Below are positions 1 through 8,300 of a DNA stretch of 24,903 nt, piece after piece. A program made the position numbers and the translations under genes. The DNA comes from JBFGCT01 sp041581055. Lineage in GTDB: Bacteria; Actinomycetota; Acidimicrobiia; Acidimicrobiales; Ilumatobacteraceae. The notes under the pieces were generated by a model. It was not told the DNA's origin. It searched no databases and was given only the letters and a program-made list of their open reading frames with translations. The stretch is from contig JBFGCT010000042.1 in NCBI GenBank assembly GCA_041581055.1, positions 1 through 24,903 of the forward strand. The letters are read 5' to 3'. Numbering within the stretch: the first letter of the stretch is position 1; the number at the start of each line of letters is the position of its first letter.

Positions 1-3
1 ATG

Positions 4-96
4 TTCGGTCACACAAACCGCCAGACCCGGCCCCGCCCGCCCCCGGGTTTGTGTGACCGAATATCACCGAGGTCGGCATGTTCGGTCACACAGACC
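4..96. repeat. Three copies of a TTCGGTCACACAAACC motif (direct, inverted, direct)
   Basis: Copy 1 (4-19) and copy 2 (46-61) are exact reverse complements over 16 bases, so they could form a 16-bp stem around a 26-nt, C-rich loop. Copy 3 (81-96) repeats copy 1 in direct orientation with one A-to-G change, and the match extends left into ATG on both (1-3 and 78-80). Copy 3 ends about 25 bases before the likely -10 element of the cyclase gene at 135. The arrangement fits either a multi-site operator or the edge of an interspersed repeat family cut by the window boundary. The hairpin could also terminate an upstream transcript, although no T-run follows. Confidence 0.75.
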
Positions 97-121
97 GGCT
101 GGTTCGGGCGGGGCGCGCGCA

Positions 122-127
122 TAGCCT
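122..127 (+). promoter_or_regulatory. Putative -10 element of a leaderless cyclase transcript
   Basis: TAGCCT fits the actinobacterial TAnnnT -10 pattern and lies 7 nt before the ATG at 135. There is no room for a leader and no Shine-Dalgarno sequence, so transcription probably starts at the initiation codon. Confidence 0.45.
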
Positions 128-134
128 GGCCGCC

Positions 135-680
135 ATGCGTGTCCCCCGCACGTTCGTGTTCGTCGATCTCAACGGGTTCACGAACTACACCGCCGCCTCC
201 GGCGACGACGCCGCCGGCCGCGTCCTCAGCGCGTTCCGCTCCGTCGTCCGCGCGGTCGCCTCCGAGCGCGGCGTGCGCATCGCGAAGTGGCTCGGCGACG
301 GGTGCATGGTGGTCGCCGTCCAGCAGCAGGAGGCGATCGCGTTCGTGCTCGACCTGGAACACCGCGCCGCCGACGTGTGCGATCCGCTGGCGGTGCGCGC
401 CGGGGTGGCGACGGGCCACGCGCTCCTGTTCGAGGGCGACGACTACATCGGGTCGGCGGTCAACATGGCCGCCCGCCTGTGCGACGTCGCCACCGGGGTC
501 GAGGTGCTCATTCCGGCGGCGCACGTCCAACAACTCCCGCCCGGCGCCCGCGCCGTCCCGCACGGCCAGGTCGAACTGCGCGGCTTCCCGGGGACGATCG
601 AGGTCGTCGAGTTGACCGGTGTGCCCGAGCCCGTCGCCTCCGACGCCGGCGAGCTCTGGACTCGCACCCCCTTCATCTGA
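135..680 (+). CDS. Class III adenylate/guanylate cyclase, single catalytic domain
   Basis: Likely makes cyclic AMP (or cGMP) from the nucleoside triphosphate. The 181-residue protein is a lone class III catalytic domain with no membrane helix or sensor domain. Key residues appear intact. Metal-binding Asp11 sits in FVDLNGFT and Asp55 in KWLGDG. Lys51 and Asp103 are at the base-recognition positions, and Asn110 and Arg114 in VNMAAR are the transition-state residues. A C-terminal LRGFPG turn is also typical of the family. An ATG at 78 in the same frame lies inside the upstream repeat and would add 19 residues without similarity. The ATG at 135 starts just before the first strand and has a -10 element 7 nt upstream, so I chose it. 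The GH1-like gene follows after 59 bases and may be co-transcribed. The substrate looks like ATP, but a regulatory input is not visible. Confidence 0.88.
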   Translation: MRVPRTFVFVDLNGFTNYTAASGDDAAGRVLSAFRSVVRAVASERGVRIAKWLGDGCMVVAVQQQEAIAFVLDLEHRAADVCDPLAVRAGVATGHALLFEGDDYIGSAVNMAARLCDVATGVEVLIPAAHVQQLPPGARAVPHGQVELRGFPGTIEVVELTGVPEPVASDAGELWTRTPFI

Positions 681-739
681 CCGCGGCGCACGCGCTCCCA
701 CCCCACCCATCACGACGACGAACCGCGAACGAGCCAACG

Positions 740-1630
740 ATGCACTTTCACCGAGGCGCAACCCTTGCGACGGCCCCCACCCTCGGGTTGGCCGACACCT
801 CCGCCGGCGGTCCGACCGCCGGCAACGGGTTCTTCCGGCGCTGGCCCGACGACCTCGCCCTGTTCCAGGCGCACGACATCACCGACGTTCGCCTGACGCT
901 CGACTGGGCCCGCTTGCAACCCAAGCCGGGCGTCATCGACGGGGACTGGGCCGATCAGTACGAGCAGATCATCAGCGCCGCCGAGGCGATCGGCCTGCGG
1001 GTCTGGGCGACGATGTTCGACGGCCACGTCCCACGGTGGTTCGACAACGAGGGCGGTCTCGACGACGACGAGGCGCTGATCAGGTGGTGGCCGCGGTTCG
1101 TCGAGCGGATGGCGGAGCGGTTCGGCGACGTCGTCGACGGCTGGATCCCGTTCGCCGTCATCCCCGCTGGATCGCCCACTCGACCATGGAGCGACACCTG
1201 GGGCATCCTCGCCGGCGGGCCGCCGGTGGTCGCGTCGGTGCAAGGCGCCGACGCCGAGCGCCTCGCGTGGTTGGCGGGATCGACGGATCGGATCGGCGTC
1301 GACCTCGACGCGGAGTCGGTCGGCGGCGTCGACCCGTCCGACCGGCAGATCGCCGACCTCGCCGAGCGCTGGTGCGAGTCGATCGTGGCGGCCGCGGCCG
1401 CCGTCGACGCGCCCGCGACGGTGAGCCTGACCCCGTCGCACGACGACCCCGACGTCAGCGGCCGGCTGGTCGCGGGGCTCGTCACCGCGATCGGGGGAGC
1501 GGTGGCCGACGGCGCCGAGGTCACGACGTGCTTCATCGACCCCGGGATCGCCGGCCCCGACCGCCGCTCCGGCCTGTTCGACAAGGATCGGGCGCCGTTG
1601 CCGGCGTTGGCCGCACTGCTCGAGCGGTGA
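740..1630 (+). CDS. Short glycoside hydrolase family 1-like protein lacking both catalytic glutamates
   Basis: The 296-residue protein has the order of landmarks of a family 1 beta-glycosidase, but it is much shorter than the usual roughly 450 residues. TDVRLTLDWARLQP (about 48-61) matches the conserved strand/helix with W-x-R. VPRWFDNEGG (97-106) matches the P-x-W segment. WIPFAVIPAG (135-144) sits where the acid/base W-x-x-F-N-E-P motif should be, with Ala139-Val140 replacing Asn-Glu. VSLTPSHDD (228-236) sits where the nucleophile I-T-E-N-G should be. The end, SGLFDKDRAPLPALAALL (277-294), mirrors the family's final GL-x-x-VD-x-x-R-x-PK-x-S. I infer a barrel protein without retaining-glycosidase activity, perhaps a binding or regulatory protein. 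The ATG at 740 is the start because the longer open frame upstream overlaps the cyclase gene in another frame. Confidence 0.6.
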   Translation: MHFHRGATLATAPTLGLADTSAGGPTAGNGFFRRWPDDLALFQAHDITDVRLTLDWARLQPKPGVIDGDWADQYEQIISAAEAIGLRVWATMFDGHVPRWFDNEGGLDDDEALIRWWPRFVERMAERFGDVVDGWIPFAVIPAGSPTRPWSDTWGILAGGPPVVASVQGADAERLAWLAGSTDRIGVDLDAESVGGVDPSDRQIADLAERWCESIVAAAAAVDAPATVSLTPSHDDPDVSGRLVAGLVTAIGGAVADGAEVTTCFIDPGIAGPDRRSGLFDKDRAPLPALAALLER

Positions 1631-1643
1631 TCCGGGCGGATCA
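1628..1643. terminator. Inverted repeat containing both convergent stop codons
   Basis: TGATCCG-GG-CGGATCA is a perfect 7-bp inverted repeat. The left TGA is the stop of the GH1-like gene, and the right TCA is the stop of the minus-strand ATPase gene. As RNA it could form a 6-bp stem with a GGGC tetraloop. No T-run follows, so termination is only a possibility. Confidence 0.3.
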
Positions 1644-3083
1644 GACCCGGCCGCGGTAGGTCGCGCTCGCGCCGCTGGCGTCCTTGTTCAGGCGCTTGCT
1701 CAGGTGCAGCCCCTCGAGGACGAACTCGACCGCCGCGCCGACCGCCGACGGGGACTCGTCGCCCGCGGTGAGCAACGCCACCGGCGCCCGCAGCGCGCCG
1801 ATCTCTTCGACCAACCGGGCGAGCCGCTCGCTGCTCACGTCGGCGCCGGTGTGGGCGATGGCGCCCTCCTCGAAGGCGTCGACGATCGCCCTGGTCTGCT
1901 CGGGCGGGACCATGTCCTTGAACACGGTGAGGATCGACCCCTTGATCAGGTTGTCCATGATCGCGCCGTCACGCCCCTCCTCGATCGACTCGATCTCGAT
2001 CTTGCCCATCGAGCTGGCGGCGAGCGCGTCGAGATCGTCGACCCGGGCGACGATGTTGCGCTCCCCCGCCCGCAGCCCGCGCCGCAGCGCGTTGGCCGCC
2101 AGCGCCTCGAAGTTGCTCACGCTCAGGCGGACGCTGACCCCACTGCGCTGGTTGACGTGGTTGCTCGCCCGCGCCAGATGGCTGAAGGTGGCGACGACGT
2201 CGGCCAGGTACTCCGGCACGTCGACCTTCACCTTGCCGGCCGGGAGGCGGACTTCGAGCGGCGTCGCCTCCTGGCGCATGATCTCGACCTCGGTCTCGAC
2301 CTCCAAGGGGTAGTGCGTGCGGATCTGGCTCCCGAACCGGTCCTTCAACGGCGTGATGATCCGGCCGCGATTCGTGTAGTCCTCGGGGTTCGCGGAGGCG
2401 AACAGCATGACGTCGAGCGGCAGGCGGATCTTGTAGCCGCGGATCTGGACGTCGCGCTCCTCGAGCACGTTGAGCATGCCGACCTGGATGCGCTCGGCGA
2501 GGTCGGGCAGTTCGTTGATCGCGAAGATCCCCCGGTTGGTCCGCGGGACCAGCCCGTAGTGCAGCGTCAACTCGTCGGACAGGTAGCGCCCCTCGGCGAC
2601 CTTGATCGGGTCGACCTCGCCGATCAGGTCGGCGATCGACGTGTCGGGCGTGGCCAGCTTCTCGCCGAATCGCATGTCGCGGTGCACCCAGCTGATCGGG
2701 GTGTCGTCGCCGAACTCCGCGATCAGGTCCCGGGCATGCCTGGACACCGGGTGGTACGGGTCGTCGTTGATCTCGCTCCCCGCAACGATCGGCATCCACT
2801 CGTCGAGCAGCCCGGTGAGCGATCGGATGATGCGCGTCTTGGCCTGCCCGCGCTCGCCGAGGAAGATCACGTCGTGCCCGGCGAGGAGCGCGTTCTCGAG
2901 CTGCGGCATGACGGTGTTCTCGTACCCGGCGACCCCGCCGAAGAGCGGCTCGCCGGCGGCGACCTTCTCGATGGCGTGCTCGCGCACCTCGCGCTTGACC
3001 GGACGCGAGATCCAGCCGGCGGCGAGCAGGGCGCCGAGCGTCGTCGGCCGGTCGGCCGCCGTTGCGGTCGTCACGTCGTCCAT
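1641..3083 (-). CDS. MoxR / magnesium-chelatase-I-like AAA+ ATPase
   Basis: The 480-residue cytoplasmic ATPase resembles the actinobacterial proteins annotated as possible magnesium chelatase (the Rv0958 type, from memory). The Walker A loop is GERGQAKTR (76-84). The Walker B strand is GIFAINELPDL (185-195), with Asn190 where Asp is usual and Glu191 kept. Sensor 1 is FASANPEDY (229-237) with Asn232, and PLKDRFGSQI (245-254) carries the conserved arginine before the lid. Proteins of this class normally remodel a target together with a von Willebrand A (VWA) domain partner containing a MIDAS site. No such partner is encoded in this window, so it must be elsewhere or absent. The ATG at 3083 is preceded by TAGGTT only 6 nt away, suggesting a leaderless transcript. 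The substrate is unknown, and chlorophyll synthesis is not implied. Confidence 0.85.
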   Translation of the reverse strand: MDDVTTATAADRPTTLGALLAAGWISRPVKREVREHAIEKVAAGEPLFGGVAGYENTVMPQLENALLAGHDVIFLGERGQAKTRIIRSLTGLLDEWMPIVAGSEINDDPYHPVSRHARDLIAEFGDDTPISWVHRDMRFGEKLATPDTSIADLIGEVDPIKVAEGRYLSDELTLHYGLVPRTNRGIFAINELPDLAERIQVGMLNVLEERDVQIRGYKIRLPLDVMLFASANPEDYTNRGRIITPLKDRFGSQIRTHYPLEVETEVEIMRQEATPLEVRLPAGKVKVDVPEYLADVVATFSHLARASNHVNQRSGVSVRLSVSNFEALAANALRRGLRAGERNIVARVDDLDALAASSMGKIEIESIEEGRDGAIMDNLIKGSILTVFKDMVPPEQTRAIVDAFEEGAIAHTGADVSSERLARLVEEIGALRAPVALLTAGDESPSAVGAAVEFVLEGLHLSKRLNKDASGASATYRGRV

Positions 3084-3089
3084 CCGCCG

Positions 3090-3095
3090 AACCTA
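3090..3095 (-). promoter_or_regulatory. Putative -10 element of the MoxR-like ATPase gene (leaderless)
   Basis: TAGGTT on the minus strand lies 6 nt before the ATG at 3083. The 13-mer TAGGTTCGGCGGA recurs exactly at 13049-13061 in the promoter of the EthA-like gene, which suggests a shared core promoter whose terminal A is the transcription start. Confidence 0.45.
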
Positions 3096-3164
3096 CCGCG
3101 CCGTGCCCGCCGATGGGCATGCGGGACACGCCGCGCCGGGCGACCCGCGCAGACCGCCGGTCGC

Positions 3165-3170
3165 TACGCT
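3165..3170 (+). promoter_or_regulatory. Putative -10 element of the GH2 gene (leaderless)
   Basis: TACGCT fits TAnnnT and is 8 nt before the ATG at 3179. No Shine-Dalgarno sequence is visible. This supports starting the GH2 protein at 3179 rather than at the upstream in-frame ATGs at 3062 or 3119. Confidence 0.4.
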
Positions 3171-3178
3171 TCTCGGCG

Positions 3179-5311
3179 ATGAGCGCGCTCGGCGACTGGG
3201 TCGCCACCGAGGCCGACGACGACGTGCGCCGACACGGCATCGGCCTGGACGCCGACGACCACGACTGGACGCCGGTCGCCGTCCCCGGACACTGGCGTGA
3301 CACCGCGAAGTTCGCGTCGAGCGACGGCCCGCTGATGTACCGCCACCGCTTCGAATCCGAGCCACCCGCCCCCGGCCGGCGCCGCTGGGTGACCTTCGAC
3401 GGGATCTTCTACCAAGCCGACGCCTGGCTCGACGGCGCGTACCTCGGTGACCCCGAGGGCTACTTCTTCCCGCACGCGTTCGACATCACCGCGCTGTCGC
3501 GGATCGGCGACGAACACGTGCTGGCGGTCGAGGTCACCTGCGCACCGCAGTCCGGCGCCCGCAAGCGACGCAACATCACCGGCGTCTTCCAGCAATGGGA
3601 GGGACTCGACCGGGATTGGAACCCTGGCGGGCTGTGGCGCCCGGTGCGCTTCTACGAGACCGGCCCGGTCCGGATCGACCGGCTGCGGGTGCTGTGCCGG
3701 GACGCCGACGAGCGGCGGGCCCACGTGGTGCTCGCGGCCCGGCTGGACAGCGACGCCCAGCGCACCGTCCTCGTGCGGACCACGCTCGATGGCACGGTCG
3801 CCGACGAGCAGGAACAGGCGATCGCCGTCGGCGAGAACGAGTTCGAGTGGAGCATCGACATCCTCGACCCGGCGCTGTGGTGGCCGCGGGCGATGGGCGA
3901 CCAGCCGCTCGTCCAGGTCGCCGTCGAGGTCGAGGTCGACGGGCGGTGCAGCGACCGGCGGGAGCGGCGGACCGGCCTCCGCCAGGTCGACTGGAACGAC
4001 TGGGTGTGTTCGATCAACGGCGAGCGCCTGTTCTTGAAGGGCGCCAACCTGCCGCCGACGACCGCCGGGCTGGCCAACGCCGACCCCGCCGCCGTGCGGC
4101 GCGACATCGAGTTCGCCGTCGACCTCGGGCTCGACGCGCTGCGGGTGTACGGCCACATCGGCCACCGCGAGGTGTACCTCGCCGCCGACGAGCTCGGCAT
4201 CCTGCTGCTCCAGGACTTCCCGCTGCAGTGGGGCCACGCCCGCTCCGTCCGCGACCAGGCCGTGCGCCAGGCCCGAGCCGCCGTCGACACGCTCGGCCAC
4301 CATCCGTCGATCGTGCAGTGGAGCGCCCACAACGACCCGTCGGCGGCCGACGCGCTCGTCGGTGGCGAGGGGCTCGATCGCGCCGCCCGCCGCTTCCTCG
4401 CCCACCAGCTCCCGACGTGGAACCGCTCGGTGCTCGACCGCTGGGTCAAGCGGTCCTTCGAGCGCGCCGACAGCACCCGCCCGACGATCGCCCACTCGGG
4501 CGCGCTCCCCCACCTCCCGCAGCTCGACGGCACCGACAGCCACCTCTGGTTCGGGTGGGCGACCGGTGAGGCGACACGGCTCGCCGTGCACGCCGCGCGG
4601 TTCCCGCGGCGCGTCCGCTTCGTCAGCGAGTTCGGCGCCGAGTCCGTCCCGACCAGCGCGGCGTTCATCGACGGGCAACTGCGGACACACCGTTGGCCCG
4701 AGCTCGACTGGGACCGGCTGGTCGAGGAGCACGGCTACGAGCGGGCGGTGTTCGAGCGGCTCATCCCGCCCGCCAACTCCGCGACGTTCGAGGAATGGCG
4801 GGCGACGACCCAGGCTTACCAGTCGCACGTGCTCAAGGTGCAGATCGAGACCCTCCGCCGGTTGAAGTACCGGCCGACCGGCGGGTTCTGCTTCTCGCGG
4901 TTGACCGACCCGGCGCCGCTGATCTCGTCGAGCGTCCTCGATCACCTCCGCGTGCCCAAGGACGCCTACGACGCGGTGCGCGCGGCGTGCGCTCCGGTCT
5001 TGGTCGTCGCCGATCAGCCGCCCGACTGGGTGAACGCCGGCGACACGCTCGCCCTCGACGTCCACGTTGTCAGCGATCTGCGCGACGAGATCGACTTCGC
5101 CGTGGTCGACGCCGTGGCCACGTGGGCGGGAGGCGAGCGGCGGTGGCGCTTCGGCGGGCCCGTTCCGGCCGACGAGGTGGTCAAGGTCGGGGCGCTCGCC
5201 CTCGACGTGCCCGACACGCTCGGCGAGCTGTCGATCGAACTGACGTTGACCGCCGGCGACGTCCGGTCGGCCAACGGCTACCGGACCGCCGTCACCCTCC
5301 CCCCCGACTAG
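3179..5311 (+). CDS. Glycoside hydrolase family 2 protein, beta-mannosidase / exo-glucosaminidase-like
   Basis: The 710-residue protein has the family 2 layout. A sugar-binding jelly roll covers about 25-165, with VPGHWR (35-40) and the W-NPGGLWRPV turn (147-156). Then come an immunoglobulin-like domain (about 165-270), a TIM barrel (about 280-600) and a C-terminal beta domain (610-710). The barrel begins with NGERLFLKGANLPP and LGLDALRVYGHIGH. The nucleophile is likely Glu484 in FVSEFGAES. At the acid/base position, where mannosidases have Asn-Glu, the sequence is WSAHNDPS with Asp386. Asp at this site is known in exo-beta-D-glucosaminidases of family 2, so activity is not excluded. There is no signal peptide, so the substrate is probably cytoplasmic. 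The exact sugar specificity is not determinable here. The stop codon overlaps the stop of the convergent STAND gene. Confidence 0.82.
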   Translation: MSALGDWVATEADDDVRRHGIGLDADDHDWTPVAVPGHWRDTAKFASSDGPLMYRHRFESEPPAPGRRRWVTFDGIFYQADAWLDGAYLGDPEGYFFPHAFDITALSRIGDEHVLAVEVTCAPQSGARKRRNITGVFQQWEGLDRDWNPGGLWRPVRFYETGPVRIDRLRVLCRDADERRAHVVLAARLDSDAQRTVLVRTTLDGTVADEQEQAIAVGENEFEWSIDILDPALWWPRAMGDQPLVQVAVEVEVDGRCSDRRERRTGLRQVDWNDWVCSINGERLFLKGANLPPTTAGLANADPAAVRRDIEFAVDLGLDALRVYGHIGHREVYLAADELGILLLQDFPLQWGHARSVRDQAVRQARAAVDTLGHHPSIVQWSAHNDPSAADALVGGEGLDRAARRFLAHQLPTWNRSVLDRWVKRSFERADSTRPTIAHSGALPHLPQLDGTDSHLWFGWATGEATRLAVHAARFPRRVRFVSEFGAESVPTSAAFIDGQLRTHRWPELDWDRLVEEHGYERAVFERLIPPANSATFEEWRATTQAYQSHVLKVQIETLRRLKYRPTGGFCFSRLTDPAPLISSSVLDHLRVPKDAYDAVRAACAPVLVVADQPPDWVNAGDTLALDVHVVSDLRDEIDFAVVDAVATWAGGERRWRFGGPVPADEVVKVGALALDVPDTLGELSIELTLTAGDVRSANGYRTAVTLPPD

Positions 5312-8300
5312 TCGGTGGCGGTGCTGACCTCGATCGTGTACCCGCCGATCGACGCGCCCTGCGCGCGTACCCGGAGGTAGTTGGGGCCGTCCCGATCCAG
5401 CACGTAGAACGTCCCCACCGAAGGGCCGGGGTCCGCCGGGATGCTGCGGATGACGCCGGTCCCGCCACCCGGTTCGATGATGTCGAGGATCCCGCGGAAA
5501 CCTGCTGCCGAGATGTCGGTGGGGATCAACTCGATCAACACCGTCTCGCCCCTCGTTCCCTCGAACGAGAACTCGTCGGCCTCGCGGCGGTCGTCGATGC
5601 GATCGGTGAACGCCACACCGCGCTCGAGGGGAACGAACGCGGTTCGCTCGATCGCGAGCGCGTACGGACCCGAGCCGAAGGGTCCGCCGACGAGCACCGT
5701 GTGCACGCCACCCTGCTGCAGGATCAGCGTCATCAGGTCGTTGTCGACGTCCTCGTCGTCGGTGAGGCTGGCCAGCTCGAAGCCCTCGGGATCGAAGACG
5801 CGGAACCTCCCGGGATACCCGGCAGTGCCATCGAGCGCCGTGTCCAATCGCACCCGGACCTGCTGTTCCGCGCGCCCGAAGAACGAATACGCGTCGATCT
5901 GCGATCCGTCGGCCAGGTCGTACCGCTCCGGCGCAGCGCCGACCTCGAGCTCGCGCACCTCGAGCCGACTCCACGACAGCCGGTACGTACCCTCCGACCG
6001 CCCGAATCCCCGCACCAGCACCCGATACGAGCCGTCGACGGGGACGACGACGGTCAAGCGCTCGGTGCCGCCGTCCTCCGCGTTGTTCGACTCGGCTCCC
6101 TCGAGCAGCTCACCGTCGTCGCCGAACACCGACACAACGGCGTCGAGACCGGCGGGATCCGGCGCCACCTCGAACGCCATCACGTCGCCCGCCCGGCCGG
6201 CGAAGCGGTATGCGTCGACCTCGTGCGGCGAGCCGACGGCACCGCCGGCGTCGACGCCGACCTTGATCACCTCGTCGACCACCTCGGCGAGCCGGAGTGT
6301 GAACCGACCAGCGGCCGTCGAACCTTCGACCCGAACGACGTACGTGCCGCCCGTGGGAAGCACCAGCGGCGTCGTCTCGGTGACGTCTGTCGCACGCGCA
6401 TCGACCCGGACCAGCCGGTCACCCTTGGGGTCGACGACCTCGAAGGCGCCGTCCAACTCCGGGGTCAGCATCTCCATCGTGAGCGTCACCAGCTCATCGG
6501 TCGAGCCCGGGAACGTGAAGAACACGTCGGCATCGGCCTCGGCGAGCGCGCGCGTCACCGCCCGACCCGGCTCGAGCGGTTCCACCGAGTCGGGCTCGGC
6601 ACCGACGAGCGCCATCGAGGCGCCGTCCGCTGGCAAGATCGTGACCTGCGACTCGCCGGCCGGGACGTCGGCGACCCGGTCGCCCGCGGGGCCGACGATC
6701 ACGACCGGCCGGTCTGCGGCGACGACGGTCACGACCTCGCCGCCGAACCCGTCGAGGGCGAACATCGTGCCGCCCCCGCCCGACAGGTCCGTGACCTCGA
6801 CGGTGGCGAGATCCAACGCGTAGGAGCCACCAGCACCACCGAAGTCGGTGACCCGCACGACATGGGTCCCCGTGCCCGGCAGGACCCACGCCACGACCTC
6901 GGTCCCCCCTGGCCCGGCGGCATCGGCAGCGGCAGCGGCAACTCGGCTGCCGTCCGGCGCGACGAGCTCGACGACGGCGTCGATCTCGCCGGACACGGCG
7001 AGGCGGACCACCTCGCCGGCCTCGCCCTCGAAGACATGATGGTGGGCCGCGCCGGTCGGCTCGAGTCGCTGCTCGCCGGCCGGGATCGGCAGCGCCGCGT
7101 CCACCTCGTACGCCAGCCGGTAGTCCCCGAGCGTGCCGTCGGCGCCCTCGACCTGCACCAGGTACGGGCCGGGCGACGGATCGAGCACGACGGTGAGCGA
7201 CTCGGGATCTCCGGCACCGGTGCGATCGGCTCGGGCGACGCTCTTGCCGGTCGCCAGCTCGACGACGTCGAGCGTGCCGTCGAGGGCGCCCAGGGAGTCG
7301 AGGACCAAGGAGGCCACGGCGGGTGTCCCGTCGTCCCCGTCGCGGGCCGCGGACCCCGTACCGCCGCCACTCGCCGCACCGGCGACGGGCGGTGAGCCGT
7401 CGGCGGAGATCGTGTACACGTCGACCGCACCCTCGGCCGACAGCCGACGGTCGCCCGTCGGCCGCCCGGCCTCGATCGGCTCGGACACCTCGACGAGCAA
7501 CGAATAGGCGCCGAACGTGTCGTCGGCGCCGCGGATCAGGACCACGTGGGAACCGGCGACGTCGAGCTGCTCGGTCAGCACCTCCGTCTTGCCGACCCCG
7601 GCGCGATCGCGGCTGGTCCGGGCGGCGTCGCCGGCCCGGCCCACCTCGAGCACGCCGTCGAATCCCCGAGCCGGCGACAGCCGGGCGGTGATCACCGAGC
7701 CGGCCTCCGGTTCGAACCTCACCGCGGCCAGGTCGGCCGCTCCCTCGAGCTCCCCCTCGATCACGCGGTCGTCGGTCAGGGCACGGGTGTCGACGTCATC
7801 GACGCCGAGGCTGAACGTGCCCGTCCCCGACGTCGACCGGACGCGTATCAGGTAGTCACCCCCTTGCGGCAGGATCGCGGGGATCACCCCGGTCTCCTCG
7901 CCGGTCCACGACGACCCCTGCGCGATCGTCTGGCCCTCGTCGCGCACCTCCACCTCGAACGACGCCGCACCGTCGTCGCTGACCAGCGACAGCGCGAGCA
8001 CCTCCGCTCCGGCGGCGGTGTAGGAGAACTCGGCGACGTCGGTCGGGTCGGTGACGTTCCCCCGCTCGACGTCGCCGACCGAGATCGGGGTCGGTGGCGG
8101 GGCCGCTTCGGCTGCGGGAGCGGAGCCCCCGTCTCCGGTCGTGATCGCGCGAACGAACAGTGCGGCACCCGCCAGGAGGAAGACAACGGTGGCGAAGGCG
8201 AACACGCGGTTGCGCAGCTGCCGCACCCGGTCGTCGCGCTCGCGCTTGTACTCCAGCACCGGTTCGATCAGCGAGTCGTGGCTGAGCTCGTAGATGTAGA

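Noticed and set aside
1..615. Open frame starting at base 1 on the plus strand
   Set aside because: It overlaps the cyclase in another frame, has Arg/Ser/Pro-rich composition typical of a GC-rich shadow frame, and starts inside the repeat.
1641..3083. Magnesium chelatase for chlorophyll or cobalamin synthesis
   Set aside because: No pigment or cobalamin genes are nearby, and the Walker B variant and family resemblance point to a general MoxR-like ATPase.
3164..5974. 936-codon open frame antisense to the GH2 gene
   Set aside because: No domain is recognisable, composition is low-complexity, and it covers two well-supported genes on other frames.
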